From Deltaproteobacteria bacterium HGW-Deltaproteobacteria-8 (GTDB lineage Bacteria; Desulfobacterota; Desulfovibrionia; Desulfovibrionales; Desulfovibrionaceae): a stretch of 64,000 bases of DNA. Shown here in pieces: positions 51,621 to 60,355 of this stretch. The DNA is taken from contig PHAR01000001.1 in NCBI GenBank assembly GCA_002840405.1, forward strand, positions 76,384 to 140,383. The letters are read 5' to 3'. The notes beneath the pieces are model-generated. The model was not told where the DNA came from. It saw nothing but the letters and a program-made list of their open reading frames with translations, and did not search any database. The position numbers and the translations under genes are program-made. The first letter of the stretch is position 1. Every line of letters begins with the position of its first letter.

Positions 51621-52373
51621 CTACGCCGGAACGTACAGATTGCCGTACGGGCGGTGGGAGAAGGGCTTAATCTTCACAAAATCAGCCGCAAGGATCGCCT
51701 TGGCGTCCAGCCCAAGTTCCTTGGCATAGTCTTTGACGATGCCCTGGATCACCAGCTTGTCCGACTCATCCAGAGGCTGGGTGGTCAGGCCGGGGCCAAT
51801 CTGCTCCTTGGGAACTCCGCCACGCACGTAGATGACTCCGCCGTGCATGCCCGTTCCCAGGCTGCGACCAGCAATGGGTTCGCTCGGCTTATCAGAAAAC
51901 ATTCCAAGAAGCAAAATGATTCCACCGGCCATATATTCGCCCAGGAAGTCTCCGGCCTTACCGCCGATGACGATGGTCGGGAGCTTCTCCATGTAGGCCT
52001 TCATGTGGATGCCCACGCGGTAGCCCACGTCGCCCTTGATGAAGATTTTCCCGCCGCGCATGGCATAGCCCACCACGTCGCCGGCCAGGCCCTCGATGAT
52101 GACGGTGCCGTCATCCATGGTGTTGCCCACGCCGTCCTGGGCGTTGGCCTTCACGCGGACCTTGGGGCCGCGCATGAACGAGCACATGTCCTGTCCCGGA
52201 ACGCCCTGAATCTCGAAGTTCAGGTCGCCGTCCATGGCCCCGGCCAGATAGCGCTGGCCGTTCACATTCTTCAGCACGATGTCCGTGGCGCCATTGGCCA
52301 CGGCCTCGCGGATCTGCTCATTGAGCTGGCGGTAGTAGATGCCGCTCGCGTCCAGGGTAATTTTCTTCGCCAT
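51621..52373 (-). CDS. Glutamate synthase GXGXG-domain subunit
   Basis: A 250-residue protein equal to the C-terminal beta-helix of glutamate synthase (GltB). It has repeated glycine-rich turns: G-D-V-V-G-Y-A-M-R-G-G-K-I-F-I-K-G, G-D-F-L-G-E-Y-M-A-G-G-I-I-L-L-L-G and MHGGVIYVRGG. It is structural and links the glutaminase and synthase sites. Here it is a separate gene, 5 bases after the glutaminase domain, as in archaeal-type split GOGAT. The AAGGA of the preceding stop region provides the ribosome-binding site for ATG 52373. Confidence 0.9.
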   Translation of the reverse strand: MAKKITLDASGIYYRQLNEQIREAVANGATDIVLKNVNGQRYLAGAMDGDLNFEIQGVPGQDMCSFMRGPKVRVKANAQDGVGNTMDDGTVIIEGLAGDVVGYAMRGGKIFIKGDVGYRVGIHMKAYMEKLPTIVIGGKAGDFLGEYMAGGIILLLGMFSDKPSEPIAGRSLGTGMHGGVIYVRGGVPKEQIGPGLTTQPLDESDKLVIQGIVKDYAKELGLDAKAILAADFVKIKPFSHRPYGNLYVPA

Positions 52374-52378
52374 TGTCC

Positions 52379-53476
52379 TTACGCCTCCAGATGCACGATG
52401 ACCGGTTCGCCAGCCTTGGGCATCCACACGCGGTCCAGGTCGGCCTGGACTTCGCGGATGGAGCTCTCCTCGCTCGACATGAAGACCATGTCGTCCTTCT
52501 CGGCAACCACCAGCGGCCGCAGCTTGATGCGGTCGTTCAGGCCGAAAAGCCCGGTGTTGTCGGCCACGAGGATGGCGAAGGGGCCGTTCAGGAGCGCCTG
52601 GCCGTAGACCATGCGCAGAGCAGTGTAGGCTTCCTTCTCCTGCTTGGGCATGCGCTCGATCTCGTCCCAGAAAGGCGGGGCAAAGACCTTGCAGGCCATC
52701 TCCTTGGAGAGGCCGTGCTTTCGGATGAGCATGTCCAGGAGGTAGGCCACGACCTCGGTGTCGGTCATGAGCGTGCACACGTAGTCGTGCTCGCAGAGGT
52801 AGCGGCGGTTGATGCCGTAGGAGGAGATCTCACCGTTGTGCACGATGGACCAGTCAAGCAGCGTGAAGGGGTGCGCCCCGCCCCACCAGCCCGGCGTGTT
52901 GGTCGGGAAACGGTTGTGGCCGGTCCAGATATAGCCGGAGTACTCTTCCAGACGGAAGAAGTCGGCGATGTCCTCAGGGAAGCCGACGCCCTTGAAGGCG
53001 CCCATGTTCTTGCCGCTGGAGAAGACAAAGGCCCCGGTAACCTTGTGGTTGATGTGCATGACCGCGCTGACCACGTAGTCCTGCTCGCCGAGGTCGCGAC
53101 CCTCCTGCGGGCGCTCCTTCTTGGGGGTCAGGAAGTAGCGCGTCACGATGGGCGGGTTCTTGATGGCTATGTTCTTGCGGGTCGGGATGGGCTCGGCCAG
53201 GTGCACGGTGAAGTAGTGCTTGAGCACTTCCTCGGCGCTGTCCAGGGCCTGCTGGGTGTCGCACATGAGGTGGAAGGCATACTTGTCGGCCAGCTCCGGA
53301 TAGATGCCGTAGGCCGCAAAGCCGCCGCCCAGGCCGTTGCCGCGGTCGTGCATGCAGGTCATGGCGCGGATCGGGATGTCACCCGGGATAAGCCCGCGCT
53401 TCTTGTGGATTACTCCGAAGACGCCGCATCCGGAGATGTCCTTCTGGAAGTCGTAATAACGTTCAGGTGCTTTCAT
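52379..53476 (-). CDS. Glutamate synthase glutaminase-domain subunit
   Basis: A 365-residue class II glutamine amidotransferase. The nucleophile would be Cys17 in S-G-C-G-V-F-G, after a 16-residue leader that must be removed. [37 protein letters not shown] and [16 protein letters not shown] follow. It frees ammonia from glutamine for the synthase subunit. Here the domain is its own gene. GGAG lies 10 bases before the ATG at 53476. It is the fourth of five GOGAT genes. Confidence 0.9.
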   Translation of the reverse strand: MKAPERYYDFQKDISGCGVFGVIHKKRGLIPGDIPIRAMTCMHDRGNGLGGGFAAYGIYPELADKYAFHLMCDTQQALDSAEEVLKHYFTVHLAEPIPTRKNIAIKNPPIVTRYFLTPKKERPQEGRDLGEQDYVVSAVMHINHKVTGAFVFSSGKNMGAFKGVGFPEDIADFFRLEEYSGYIWTGHNRFPTNTPGWWGGAHPFTLLDWSIVHNGEISSYGINRRYLCEHDYVCTLMTDTEVVAYLLDMLIRKHGLSKEMACKVFAPPFWDEIERMPKQEKEAYTALRMVYGQALLNGPFAILVADNTGLFGLNDRIKLRPLVVAEKDDMVFMSSEESSIREVQADLDRVWMPKAGEPVIVHLEA

Positions 53477-53524
53477 CTGCTCTATGCTCCTGCGGGATAT
53501 GTCGCCAGCCGGGTGCCGAAGGCC

Positions 53525-54850
53525 CTAGCGGGCAGCCTTGGCCGGGGTCGGATTCCAGGTCTCGTCAAACAGCTTCTCGGGCCAGAGGAAGACCTCGGGA
53601 CCGGCGTTGATCAGCTTGTCCTTGGCCTCGCCGCCAAGGGCCATCTCGAACTTGATGAAGGCGGTGAACATGCCGGCCTTGTCGATGTCGCCCACAAGGA
53701 CATAGCCCACAAGCTTCTCGTCGCGGAAGACGAGCTTGCGGTAGGTCTCCTTGGCCTCGTCCAGCAGGGCGTGGACCTCGAAGCTCTTGTCGCCCTCGGG
53801 CGGGTTGACCACGCCCACAGAGATGGTGGGCAGCCCATAGAAGCTGATGGAGTTCATGGGCAGGCCGCCCTGGTAGGGCTCCTTGGCCCCGGCCATGTTG
53901 CGGCCGGAGGCGTAGCCCTGGTTGTAGGCGTTGGGCCAGATGGGCACAACGCGGTGCTCACCGGAGAGATGGTCCATGGCCTGGGCAACGTCGCCCGCAG
54001 CGTAGACGTCCTTGGCATTGGTCATGAGCTTCTCGTCGACCATGATGCCGCGCTCGACCTTGATGCCAGCGTCCTTGGCGATGGCGCTGTGCGGCACCAC
54101 GCCGATGGCCACCACCACAACGTCCGTCTCCAGGAAGCGTCCGTCAGTCAACAGCACGCCCTTGACCCGGCCCTTGGGGTCGCGCTGGATCTCCTTGGCA
54201 GTGACGCCGCAGTTGACCTCGATGCCGACGTTCTTCAGGCGGTTGGCGGCAAGCGCCCCGGCCTTCTCGTCGAAACCGGCGGAGAGGATGCGCGGCGCCA
54301 ACTCCAGGATGGTCACGGCCACGCCACGGTCGTGCAGGCTCTCGGCAGCCTTGAGGCCGATGAGTCCGCCGCCGATGACGATGGCGCGCTTGATCTTGGC
54401 CGAGAGCTCGATGAGCGTCTGGGCGTGGGCCAGGGTGGTGAAGCTGTAGATGTCCTCGCCCTGCACCCCGGGAATGGGCGGGATGAAGGGGATGCCGCCG
54501 GTGGCGATGAGCAGGCGGTCATAGGCGATGGTCTCGCCCTTGTCCGTGGTCACGGCCTTCTTGGCGGAGTCGATCTTGGTCACCGTGGTGCCGAGCTTCA
54601 GGTCCACCTTGTTCTTGGTGTAGTAGTCGTCGCCGCGCAGGGCCAGCTGGTCCACGCCGATCTTGCCCGCCAGAAGGTAGGAGATGAGCGGGCGGCCATA
54701 GGCGGCGGAGTCTTCCGCGCCGATGACGACGATCTTGCCTTTCTGGTCGTGCCGGCGGATGCCCTCGATGGCGCCGATGGAGGCAACGCCGTTGCCGATG
54801 ATCACGTAGGTCATAGCATCCTCATGAGCTTTGCGTTTCGTGACGGGCAT
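53525..54850 (-). CDS. NAD(P)/FAD-dependent oxidoreductase of the GOGAT operon
   Basis: A protein of about 441 residues with two Rossmann sites: Y-V-I-I-G-N-G-V-A-S for FAD near the N-terminus, IATGGIPFIPPIPG, A-I-V-I-G-G-G-L-I-G for NAD(P), and VYAAGDVAQ near the end. It resembles NADH oxidase/NirB-type or rubredoxin reductase-like enzymes, not the usual GltD small subunit. It probably passes electrons from NAD(P)H to the ferredoxin partner. ATG 54850 has AGGAGGGG close upstream; ATG 54814 with GAGGA is an alternative. It is third in the operon. Confidence 0.85.
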   Translation of the reverse strand: MPVTKRKAHEDAMTYVIIGNGVASIGAIEGIRRHDQKGKIVVIGAEDSAAYGRPLISYLLAGKIGVDQLALRGDDYYTKNKVDLKLGTTVTKIDSAKKAVTTDKGETIAYDRLLIATGGIPFIPPIPGVQGEDIYSFTTLAHAQTLIELSAKIKRAIVIGGGLIGLKAAESLHDRGVAVTILELAPRILSAGFDEKAGALAANRLKNVGIEVNCGVTAKEIQRDPKGRVKGVLLTDGRFLETDVVVVAIGVVPHSAIAKDAGIKVERGIMVDEKLMTNAKDVYAAGDVAQAMDHLSGEHRVVPIWPNAYNQGYASGRNMAGAKEPYQGGLPMNSISFYGLPTISVGVVNPPEGDKSFEVHALLDEAKETYRKLVFRDEKLVGYVLVGDIDKAGMFTAFIKFEMALGGEAKDKLINAGPEVFLWPEKLFDETWNPTPAKAAR

Positions 54851-54859
54851 ATGCCCCTC

Positions 54860-55306
54860 CTAGCGTTCCTCTTGCTTCAACGCCTGATTGGGACAGGCAG
54901 CCACGCAGGCCGGACCGCCGGGGCGATCAAAGCACAGGTCACACTTGACGATCTTGTTCTCCAGCGGGTGCCGGGCAATGGCCCCGAAGGGGCAGGCCAT
55001 GAGACAGGACCAGCAGCCCACGCACTTCTCGCGGTCGTAGGTGGTGCGGCCGGACTCGGGGTCCTTCTGCAGCGCGCCGGAGATGCAGGCGGCCACGCAG
55101 GAGGGCTCGTCGCAGTGGCGGCAGGACAGGGCCACGCAGGTGGGCCCGCCCTCGTGCACGTGTTTGCAGGAGGACAGCCCCTCGCCCGTGCGCTCCACTG
55201 TGTAGGCCAGGATGAGATCCTTGCTCTTGGAGTGCGCGGTGAGGCAGGCCAGCTCACAGATGTGGCAGCCGATGCAGTAGTCCTTGTTGGGGTAGACGCG
55301 TTTCAT
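54860..55306 (-). CDS. Polyferredoxin-type 4Fe-4S protein of the GOGAT operon
   Basis: A 148-residue ferredoxin-like protein with four Cys clusters: C-I-G-C-H-I-C-E-L-A-C, C-R-H-C-D-E-P-S-C-V-A-A-C, CVGCWSCLMACP, and CDLCFDRPGGPACVAACP. It looks like the HycB/DMSO-reductase-B type electron carrier, with up to four 4Fe-4S clusters. It sits between the synthase and the flavin reductase genes, so it is the likely electron bridge. ATG 55306 has AGGGGGGC upstream. It follows the synthase gene by 18 bases. Confidence 0.9.
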   Translation of the reverse strand: MKRVYPNKDYCIGCHICELACLTAHSKSKDLILAYTVERTGEGLSSCKHVHEGGPTCVALSCRHCDEPSCVAACISGALQKDPESGRTTYDREKCVGCWSCLMACPFGAIARHPLENKIVKCDLCFDRPGGPACVAACPNQALKQEER

Positions 55307-55324
55307 GATGTTAGAGCCCCCCTT

Positions 55325-56854
55325 TTAGCGACCGGCGTGCTTGACGCCGAGGATGTCCATCTCGGTGTCGGAGAGGCCAACCGCACGGAGCTTGTCGCGG
55401 TTGCCGCGCAGGCTCTCGATGGAGTTGAGCCCCATGCCGCCGAGCATTTCTTCGATCTCGTGGCCCCAGGCATGCACCAGGTTGACGAGCTTCTTGGCCG
55501 CCACGTCCGGGTTCTGGCGCTTGGCCAGCTTGGCGTCGTTGGTGGCGATGCCCCAGGAGCACTTGCCGGTGTAGCACTTGCCGCAGAGCGTGCAGCCCAC
55601 GGCCAACAGCGCGGCGGTGGCGAAGTACACGGCGTCCGCGCCGAGCGCGATGGCCTTCACGACGTCGGCGCTGCAGCGGATGCCGCCGGCGGCCACGATG
55701 GACGCGCGGTTGCGGATGCCCTCGTCGCGCAGACGCTGGTCCACCTGGGCCAGGGCCAGCTCGATGGGGATGCCCACGTTGTCGCGGATCATGCCCGGAG
55801 CCGCGCCCGTGCCGCCGCGCATGCCGTCGATGGCCACGATGTCGGCCCCGGCGCGCACGATGCCCGAGGCGATGGCGGCAACGTTGTGCACGGCCGCGAT
55901 CTTCACGCTGACGGGCACGCGATACTCGCTGGCCTCCTTCAGGGCGAAGATGAGCTGGTGCAGATCTTCAATGGAATAGATGTCGTGGTGCGGCGCAGGC
56001 GAGATGGCGTCGGAGCCCAGCGGCACCATGCGGGTGACGGAGACCATCTCGTTGATCTTCTCGCCGGGCAGGTGCCCGCCGATGCCGGGCTTGGCGCCCT
56101 GGCCGACCTTGATCTCGATGCCCGCGCCCGCGTTCAGGAAGTCGCGGTGCACGCCGAAACGGCCCGAGGCCACCTGGACGATGGTGTTCTTGCCATACTG
56201 GTAGAGGGTCTTGTGCAGACCGCCCTCACCGGTGTTGTAGCAGATGCCAAGCTCCGTGGCGGCGCGCGCCATGGCGATGTGCAGGTTGAAGTTGATGGAG
56301 CCGAAGCTCATGGCCGAGAACATGAGCGGATAGTTCAGCTCGATGTTCGGGGTGAGCTTGGTCTTCAGCTTCGGGCTGCCGTCCTTGGTCTTGGTGAACT
56401 CAAGCTTCACCGGCTTGGCGCCCAGGAAGGTCTTGAGCTCCATGGGCTCGCGCAGGGGGTCGATGGACGGGTTGGTGACCTGGCTGGCGTCGAGCAGGAG
56501 TTTGTCCCAGTAAACTGGGATATTTCCCACCGGGCTGCCCATGCCGGTCAACAGCACGCCACCGGTGTCGGCCTGCTTGTAGATGTATTTGATGAACTCC
56601 GGCTTCCAGAGGGCGTTGTCCTTGAAGTCGGACTTCTTCTTCTGGATCAGAAGCGCCGAGGTCGGACAGAGCGCTTCGCAGCGGTGGCAGCCGACACACT
56701 TGGCGTTGTCGTGCATGACCTTCTGGCGCGACTCATCCCAGTAGTGCGCCTCATAGGCGCACTGCCGGATGCAGACCTTGCAATTGATGCAGGCGTCCTT
56801 GTCGCGGACAATGGAGAAATCGTGGTAGTTTCGGTTGATCGGTTGGAAAAGCAA
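55325..56854 (-). CDS. gltB: Glutamate synthase FMN-binding domain with N-terminal ferredoxin module
   Basis: A 509-residue protein. An N-terminal ferredoxin domain has C-I-N-C-K-V-C-I-R-Q-C and C-V-G-C-H-R-C-E-A-L-C-P. The FMN barrel has SAMSFGSINFNLH, G-E-G-G-L, GQGAKPGIGGHLPGEKI, SPAPHHDIYSIEDLHQLI and AAGGIRCSADVVKAIALGAD, and a Cys cluster C-T-L-C-G-K-C near the C-terminus. It makes glutamate from 2-oxoglutarate and ammonia supplied by the glutaminase subunit. TTG 56854 is chosen because GAGG lies nine bases before and homology begins there; an upstream TTG at 56962 would extend into probable promoter sequence. First of five genes. Confidence 0.9.
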   Translation of the reverse strand: MLFQPINRNYHDFSIVRDKDACINCKVCIRQCAYEAHYWDESRQKVMHDNAKCVGCHRCEALCPTSALLIQKKKSDFKDNALWKPEFIKYIYKQADTGGVLLTGMGSPVGNIPVYWDKLLLDASQVTNPSIDPLREPMELKTFLGAKPVKLEFTKTKDGSPKLKTKLTPNIELNYPLMFSAMSFGSINFNLHIAMARAATELGICYNTGEGGLHKTLYQYGKNTIVQVASGRFGVHRDFLNAGAGIEIKVGQGAKPGIGGHLPGEKINEMVSVTRMVPLGSDAISPAPHHDIYSIEDLHQLIFALKEASEYRVPVSVKIAAVHNVAAIASGIVRAGADIVAIDGMRGGTGAAPGMIRDNVGIPIELALAQVDQRLRDEGIRNRASIVAAGGIRCSADVVKAIALGADAVYFATAALLAVGCTLCGKCYTGKCSWGIATNDAKLAKRQNPDVAAKKLVNLVHAWGHEIEEMLGGMGLNSIESLRGNRDKLRAVGLSDTEMDILGVKHAGR

Positions 56855-56952
56855 AACCGTTACCTCGCTCCAAATGGTTTGGCTGTATGTGCCTCTAGAC
56901 CACCAATCCTCGCCCAGGAAAAAATCCCGAAACAACAAGGAAAGGGGTCGAC

Positions 56953-56981
56953 AGAAAATCACAAGGTCTACATGCTGTCAA
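56953..56981 (-). promoter_or_regulatory. Possible GOGAT operon promoter (-35 only convincing)
   Basis: A perfect TTGACA (56976-56981, minus strand) lies about 120 bases upstream of the GOGAT start. The hexamer 17 bases downstream (TTTTCT) is a poor -10. The surrounding gap (56855-57112) is AT-rich and holds no other recognisable element. Confidence 0.25.
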
Positions 56982-57112
56982 CAAATGTTTCTGCAAAAAG
57001 GTAAAATTTGACAATAATGTAGTGCGGAGCGAAAAAAACTGTGAGGAATCGTGCGGTAAAACGTATAAATCTGTACTTTTAGGTGATCAACAAGACTGTG
57101 GAGAACAAAGAA

Positions 57113-59683
57113 TCAGGATTCCGTGGCCCAGTGCAGCAGGCCCAGGGCGTGGGAATCCAGGAGCAGCGGGTGGTGAGGCAGGATGCGCACAGTGAAGCCA
57201 AAGCGGCCGGCCTCGGCCGGGAGCACCTCGCCACGGTACAGGTGCCAGCCCTCCCCCAGATCCTTCTCCGGCGACATGACCGAGGTCTTGCGCTTGGTGA
57301 AGGACGAGTCCTGGGACACGGGGCCGTAGTATATCTCCACCTGGACGTCGCGCGTGGTCAGCCCGTCGAGCTGCACCTGGGCCTCCACCAGCACCGGCTC
57401 TTCCACGAAGACCTTGTCGTGGGTCTCGGTGCGGATGTCGCGGATAGCGAGCTTGTTCCAGCTGGTCATGAGCTTCATGCGCCACTGGGCCAGATCCTTG
57501 GCCGCGCGGAAATCGTCGCGCACAAGGCTCTGGTAGTTGCGGCACGAGGGCAGGTAGGCGCGCTCGGTGTAGTCCTCGACCATGCGGTGGGCGTTGTAGA
57601 TGGGGCCGAGCTCGCGCAGGGCGCCCTTCATCTTGAGGATCCAGGTGCGCGGCAGGTTGCCGTGGCCACGGTCATAGAACTCCGTGAGCACGTCGTTCTC
57701 CAGGATGTTGAACAGGGTCTGGCTCTCCACGAAATCCTGGTAGATGCTGTCCTCGTACTCCTCTCCCCTGCCGATGGCCCAGCCCAGGCTGTTGTCCTGG
57801 CGGTAGGCCTCGGCCCACCAGCCGTCCAGGGTGGAGAGCTGGAGCACGCCGTTGGCCAGGGCCTTCATGCCGCTGGTGCCACAGGCCTCCAGGGGGCGGC
57901 GGGGATTGTTCAGCCACACGTCGCAGCCCTGGACCATGCGGCTGGCGATCTTCATGTCGTAGTCCTCGAGGAAGACCATGGACAGGCGGCAGTCCTCGCG
58001 GCGGCACAGCTGCACCAGGTCCTGGATGATCTTCTTGCCCTCGTTGTCGTTGGGGTGCGCCTTGCCCGCGAAGATGAACTGCACGCGCCGCTCCGTGTTG
58101 GTCAAGAGGCGCACCAGGCGTTCCTTGTCCAGCAAAAGCAGGTTGGCGCGCTTGTAGGTGGCGAAACGCCGGGCAAAGCCGATGGTCAGGGCCTGGGGGT
58201 CAAGCACCTCGTCGGCCTGCTGCAGCTCCTTGTGCCGGGCGCCCTTCTCCATGAGCTGCTTGCGCAGGCGCTTGCGCACAAAGTCCACCAAACGCTCCCG
58301 GAGCCGTTCATGCGTCCGCCAGAGTTCGGCGTCGGGGATGCCCTCGGCCTGGTTCCACACGCGCACGCAGTCCGAGTCCTCGCGCCAGTTGCCCAGGTAG
58401 CGGTCGTAGAGGATGGCCATGTCCGTGGCCACCCAGGTGGGGGTATGCACGCCATTGGTGATGGCCCCGATGGGCACGTCCTCCACGGGGTTCTGAGGCC
58501 AGACCTTCTGCCACATGCGCCGGGAAACCTCGCCGTGCAGCTTGGACACGCCGTTTGAAAAACGCGAGAGCCGAAGCGCCAGCACGGTCATGCAGAACTG
58601 CTCGCCCTCGTCGCGCGGGTCCTCCCGGCCCAGGGCCAAAAAGACCTTGAAGGCCAGGTTCAGCTTGCGCGCATACTCTTCGAAATAGGCGTGCATCAGC
58701 TCCGCCGGGAAGCGGTCGTTGCCTGCGGGCACCGGGGTGTGCGTGGTGAACACGCTGGAGGAGGCGGTGAGCTCCGAGGCTGCCTCAAAGGACAGGCCCT
58801 GGTCCTGCATGTACACGCGGATGCGCTCCAGGCCGGCAAAGGCCGAGTGGCCCTCGTTCATGTGGATGACCATGGGCTCGACGCCCACGCAGGCAAGAGC
58901 CCTGATGCCGCCGATGCCAAGCAGGATCTCCTGCTGCAGGCGCATCTCCAGCCCGCCGCCGTACAGACGCGAGGTGACGGCCCGCAGCTCAGGCGAGTTC
59001 TCCGGCACATTGGAGTCCAGCAGGTACAGGCTGACCTTGCCGACGTTCACCTCCCAGACCCTGGCGTGCAGGGGCTGGCCCTGGCAGTCAACGCAGATCA
59101 CGCAGGGGTTGCCGTTGACGTCCTTGGCGGGGCGCATGGGCATCTGCTCGAACTCGTGACCCGGGTAGCGCTCCTGCTGCCAGGCGTCCGGTGTCATGTA
59201 CTGGCGGAAGTAGCCCTCGCGGTACAGCAGGCCTACGCCCACCAGCGGGATGTTCAGGTCGCTGGCGGACTTCAAATGGTCGCCCGCCAGGATGCCCAGG
59301 CCTCCGGAGTAGATGGGCAGGCACATGGCGATGCCGTACTCCAGGCTGAAATAGGCCACGCAGGGCGATCCCTCATGGCCTGTGGGGAACTTGAAGGCCG
59401 AGTGCTTGCGCGCCAGGTAGTGATCCAGGGCGCGTTTGGCGTCGGCCAGGCGCTGGAGGAAGAAGTCGTCGCGCGCCAGCTCCTCGATGCGGCGCTGGGG
59501 CAGGCGGTTCAGGAGCCGCACGGGGTTCTGCTGGCAGGAGACCCAGAGGTTGTGGTCGATGGTGGTGAAGATGTTCGTCAGGTCGTTATTCCAGGAGAAC
59601 CAGAGGTTGGTTGCGATGTCCCAGAGGGCCTCCAGCTTTGGCGGCAATTTGGGAACAACGCTGAACACGCGCAGGGCCTGCAT
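57113..59683 (-). CDS. glgP: Alpha-glucan phosphorylase (GT35, short form)
   Basis: An 856-residue phosphorylase of the archaeal/bacterial short type: F-S-V-V-P-K-L-P-P-K-L-E-A-L at the start, AYFSLEYGIAMCLPIYSGGLGILAGDHLKSASDL near residue 110 in parts, M-N-E-G-H-S-A-F-A-G-L-E-R, and the C-terminal PLP block R-R-P-L-E-A-C-G-T-S-G-M-K-A. It releases glucose-1-phosphate from glycogen or maltodextrin. ATG 59683 is preferred because CAAGGAG lies close upstream. It is divergent from dut, with a 168-base gap. Confidence 0.93.
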   Translation of the reverse strand: MQALRVFSVVPKLPPKLEALWDIATNLWFSWNNDLTNIFTTIDHNLWVSCQQNPVRLLNRLPQRRIEELARDDFFLQRLADAKRALDHYLARKHSAFKFPTGHEGSPCVAYFSLEYGIAMCLPIYSGGLGILAGDHLKSASDLNIPLVGVGLLYREGYFRQYMTPDAWQQERYPGHEFEQMPMRPAKDVNGNPCVICVDCQGQPLHARVWEVNVGKVSLYLLDSNVPENSPELRAVTSRLYGGGLEMRLQQEILLGIGGIRALACVGVEPMVIHMNEGHSAFAGLERIRVYMQDQGLSFEAASELTASSSVFTTHTPVPAGNDRFPAELMHAYFEEYARKLNLAFKVFLALGREDPRDEGEQFCMTVLALRLSRFSNGVSKLHGEVSRRMWQKVWPQNPVEDVPIGAITNGVHTPTWVATDMAILYDRYLGNWREDSDCVRVWNQAEGIPDAELWRTHERLRERLVDFVRKRLRKQLMEKGARHKELQQADEVLDPQALTIGFARRFATYKRANLLLLDKERLVRLLTNTERRVQFIFAGKAHPNDNEGKKIIQDLVQLCRREDCRLSMVFLEDYDMKIASRMVQGCDVWLNNPRRPLEACGTSGMKALANGVLQLSTLDGWWAEAYRQDNSLGWAIGRGEEYEDSIYQDFVESQTLFNILENDVLTEFYDRGHGNLPRTWILKMKGALRELGPIYNAHRMVEDYTERAYLPSCRNYQSLVRDDFRAAKDLAQWRMKLMTSWNKLAIRDIRTETHDKVFVEEPVLVEAQVQLDGLTTRDVQVEIYYGPVSQDSSFTKRKTSVMSPEKDLGEGWHLYRGEVLPAEAGRFGFTVRILPHHPLLLDSHALGLLHWATES

Positions 59684-59851
59684 TGGAACTCCTTGATTGA
59701 ACGGGGGGGGCTGATGTTTGAAACAGCAGGGTATAAAGGCTGGGGACAAAAAGCAAGCGCCCCCGACAGCCCGCCGCCTGCGGCCTTTCCTTCATTGACA
59801 CGGGCGGAATTTCCAGAGAAAGGAAAGCTCTTTGCAGATGGAGGAAAAGCC

Positions 59852-60334
59852 ATGGACAAGTCCACCAAATCCGCGCCGCAGCCCTTGGCCGTGAACGTGC
59901 GTTTCTTGCACCCCATCTGGGATGAGCACCCCCTCGCCTACGCCACGGACCACTCCGCCGGGCTGGACCTGCGGGCCTGCCTCGACACCGAGCGCCTGGA
60001 CATCCCTGCCGGTGGCCGCGCGGCCATTCCGGCCGGCATCGCCATCGAGATCCTTGAGCCCGGCGTGGCCGGGTTCGTGTTTTCGCGCAGCGGCCTGGGC
60101 ACCAAGGAAGGCCTGACCGTGAGCCAGGGCGTCGGCGTCATAGACCCGGACTACCGGGGCCAGATCATCGTGTCCCTGCTGAACACCTCCGGAGAGATGC
60201 GAAGCGTGGAACGCGGGCAGCGCATCGCGCAGCTCGTGTTCCTGCCCTGCTTCACCGCGCGTCTCATCAAGGTCGAAGAGCTCGGCGCCACAGAGCGCGG
60301 CGCGGGCGGTTTCGGCCATACCGGAAAGATTTAG
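59852..60334 (+). CDS. dut: Deoxyuridine 5'-triphosphate nucleotidohydrolase
   Basis: A 160-residue trimeric dUTPase with the five motifs: D-H-S-A-G-L-D-L-R-A, S-R-S-G-L-G, G-V-G-V-I-D-P-D-Y-R-G, E-R-G-Q-R-I-A-Q-L-V-F, and R-G-A-G-G-F-G-H-T-G. It removes dUTP from the pool and makes dUMP for thymidylate. The ATG at 59852 follows GGAGGAAAAGCC. It begins the dut-argD run. Confidence 0.96.
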   Translation: MDKSTKSAPQPLAVNVRFLHPIWDEHPLAYATDHSAGLDLRACLDTERLDIPAGGRAAIPAGIAIEILEPGVAGFVFSRSGLGTKEGLTVSQGVGVIDPDYRGQIIVSLLNTSGEMRSVERGQRIAQLVFLPCFTARLIKVEELGATERGAGGFGHTGKI

Positions 60335-60355
60335 CAAGTATATAAGGAGAGAGTC

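Noticed and set aside
52373-57004. A 1543-codon open frame on the plus strand across the GOGAT genes
   Set aside because: It is antisense to five recognisable genes and rich in Ala, Gly, His, Val and Leu with no family motif. Long antisense frames are expected in high-GC DNA.
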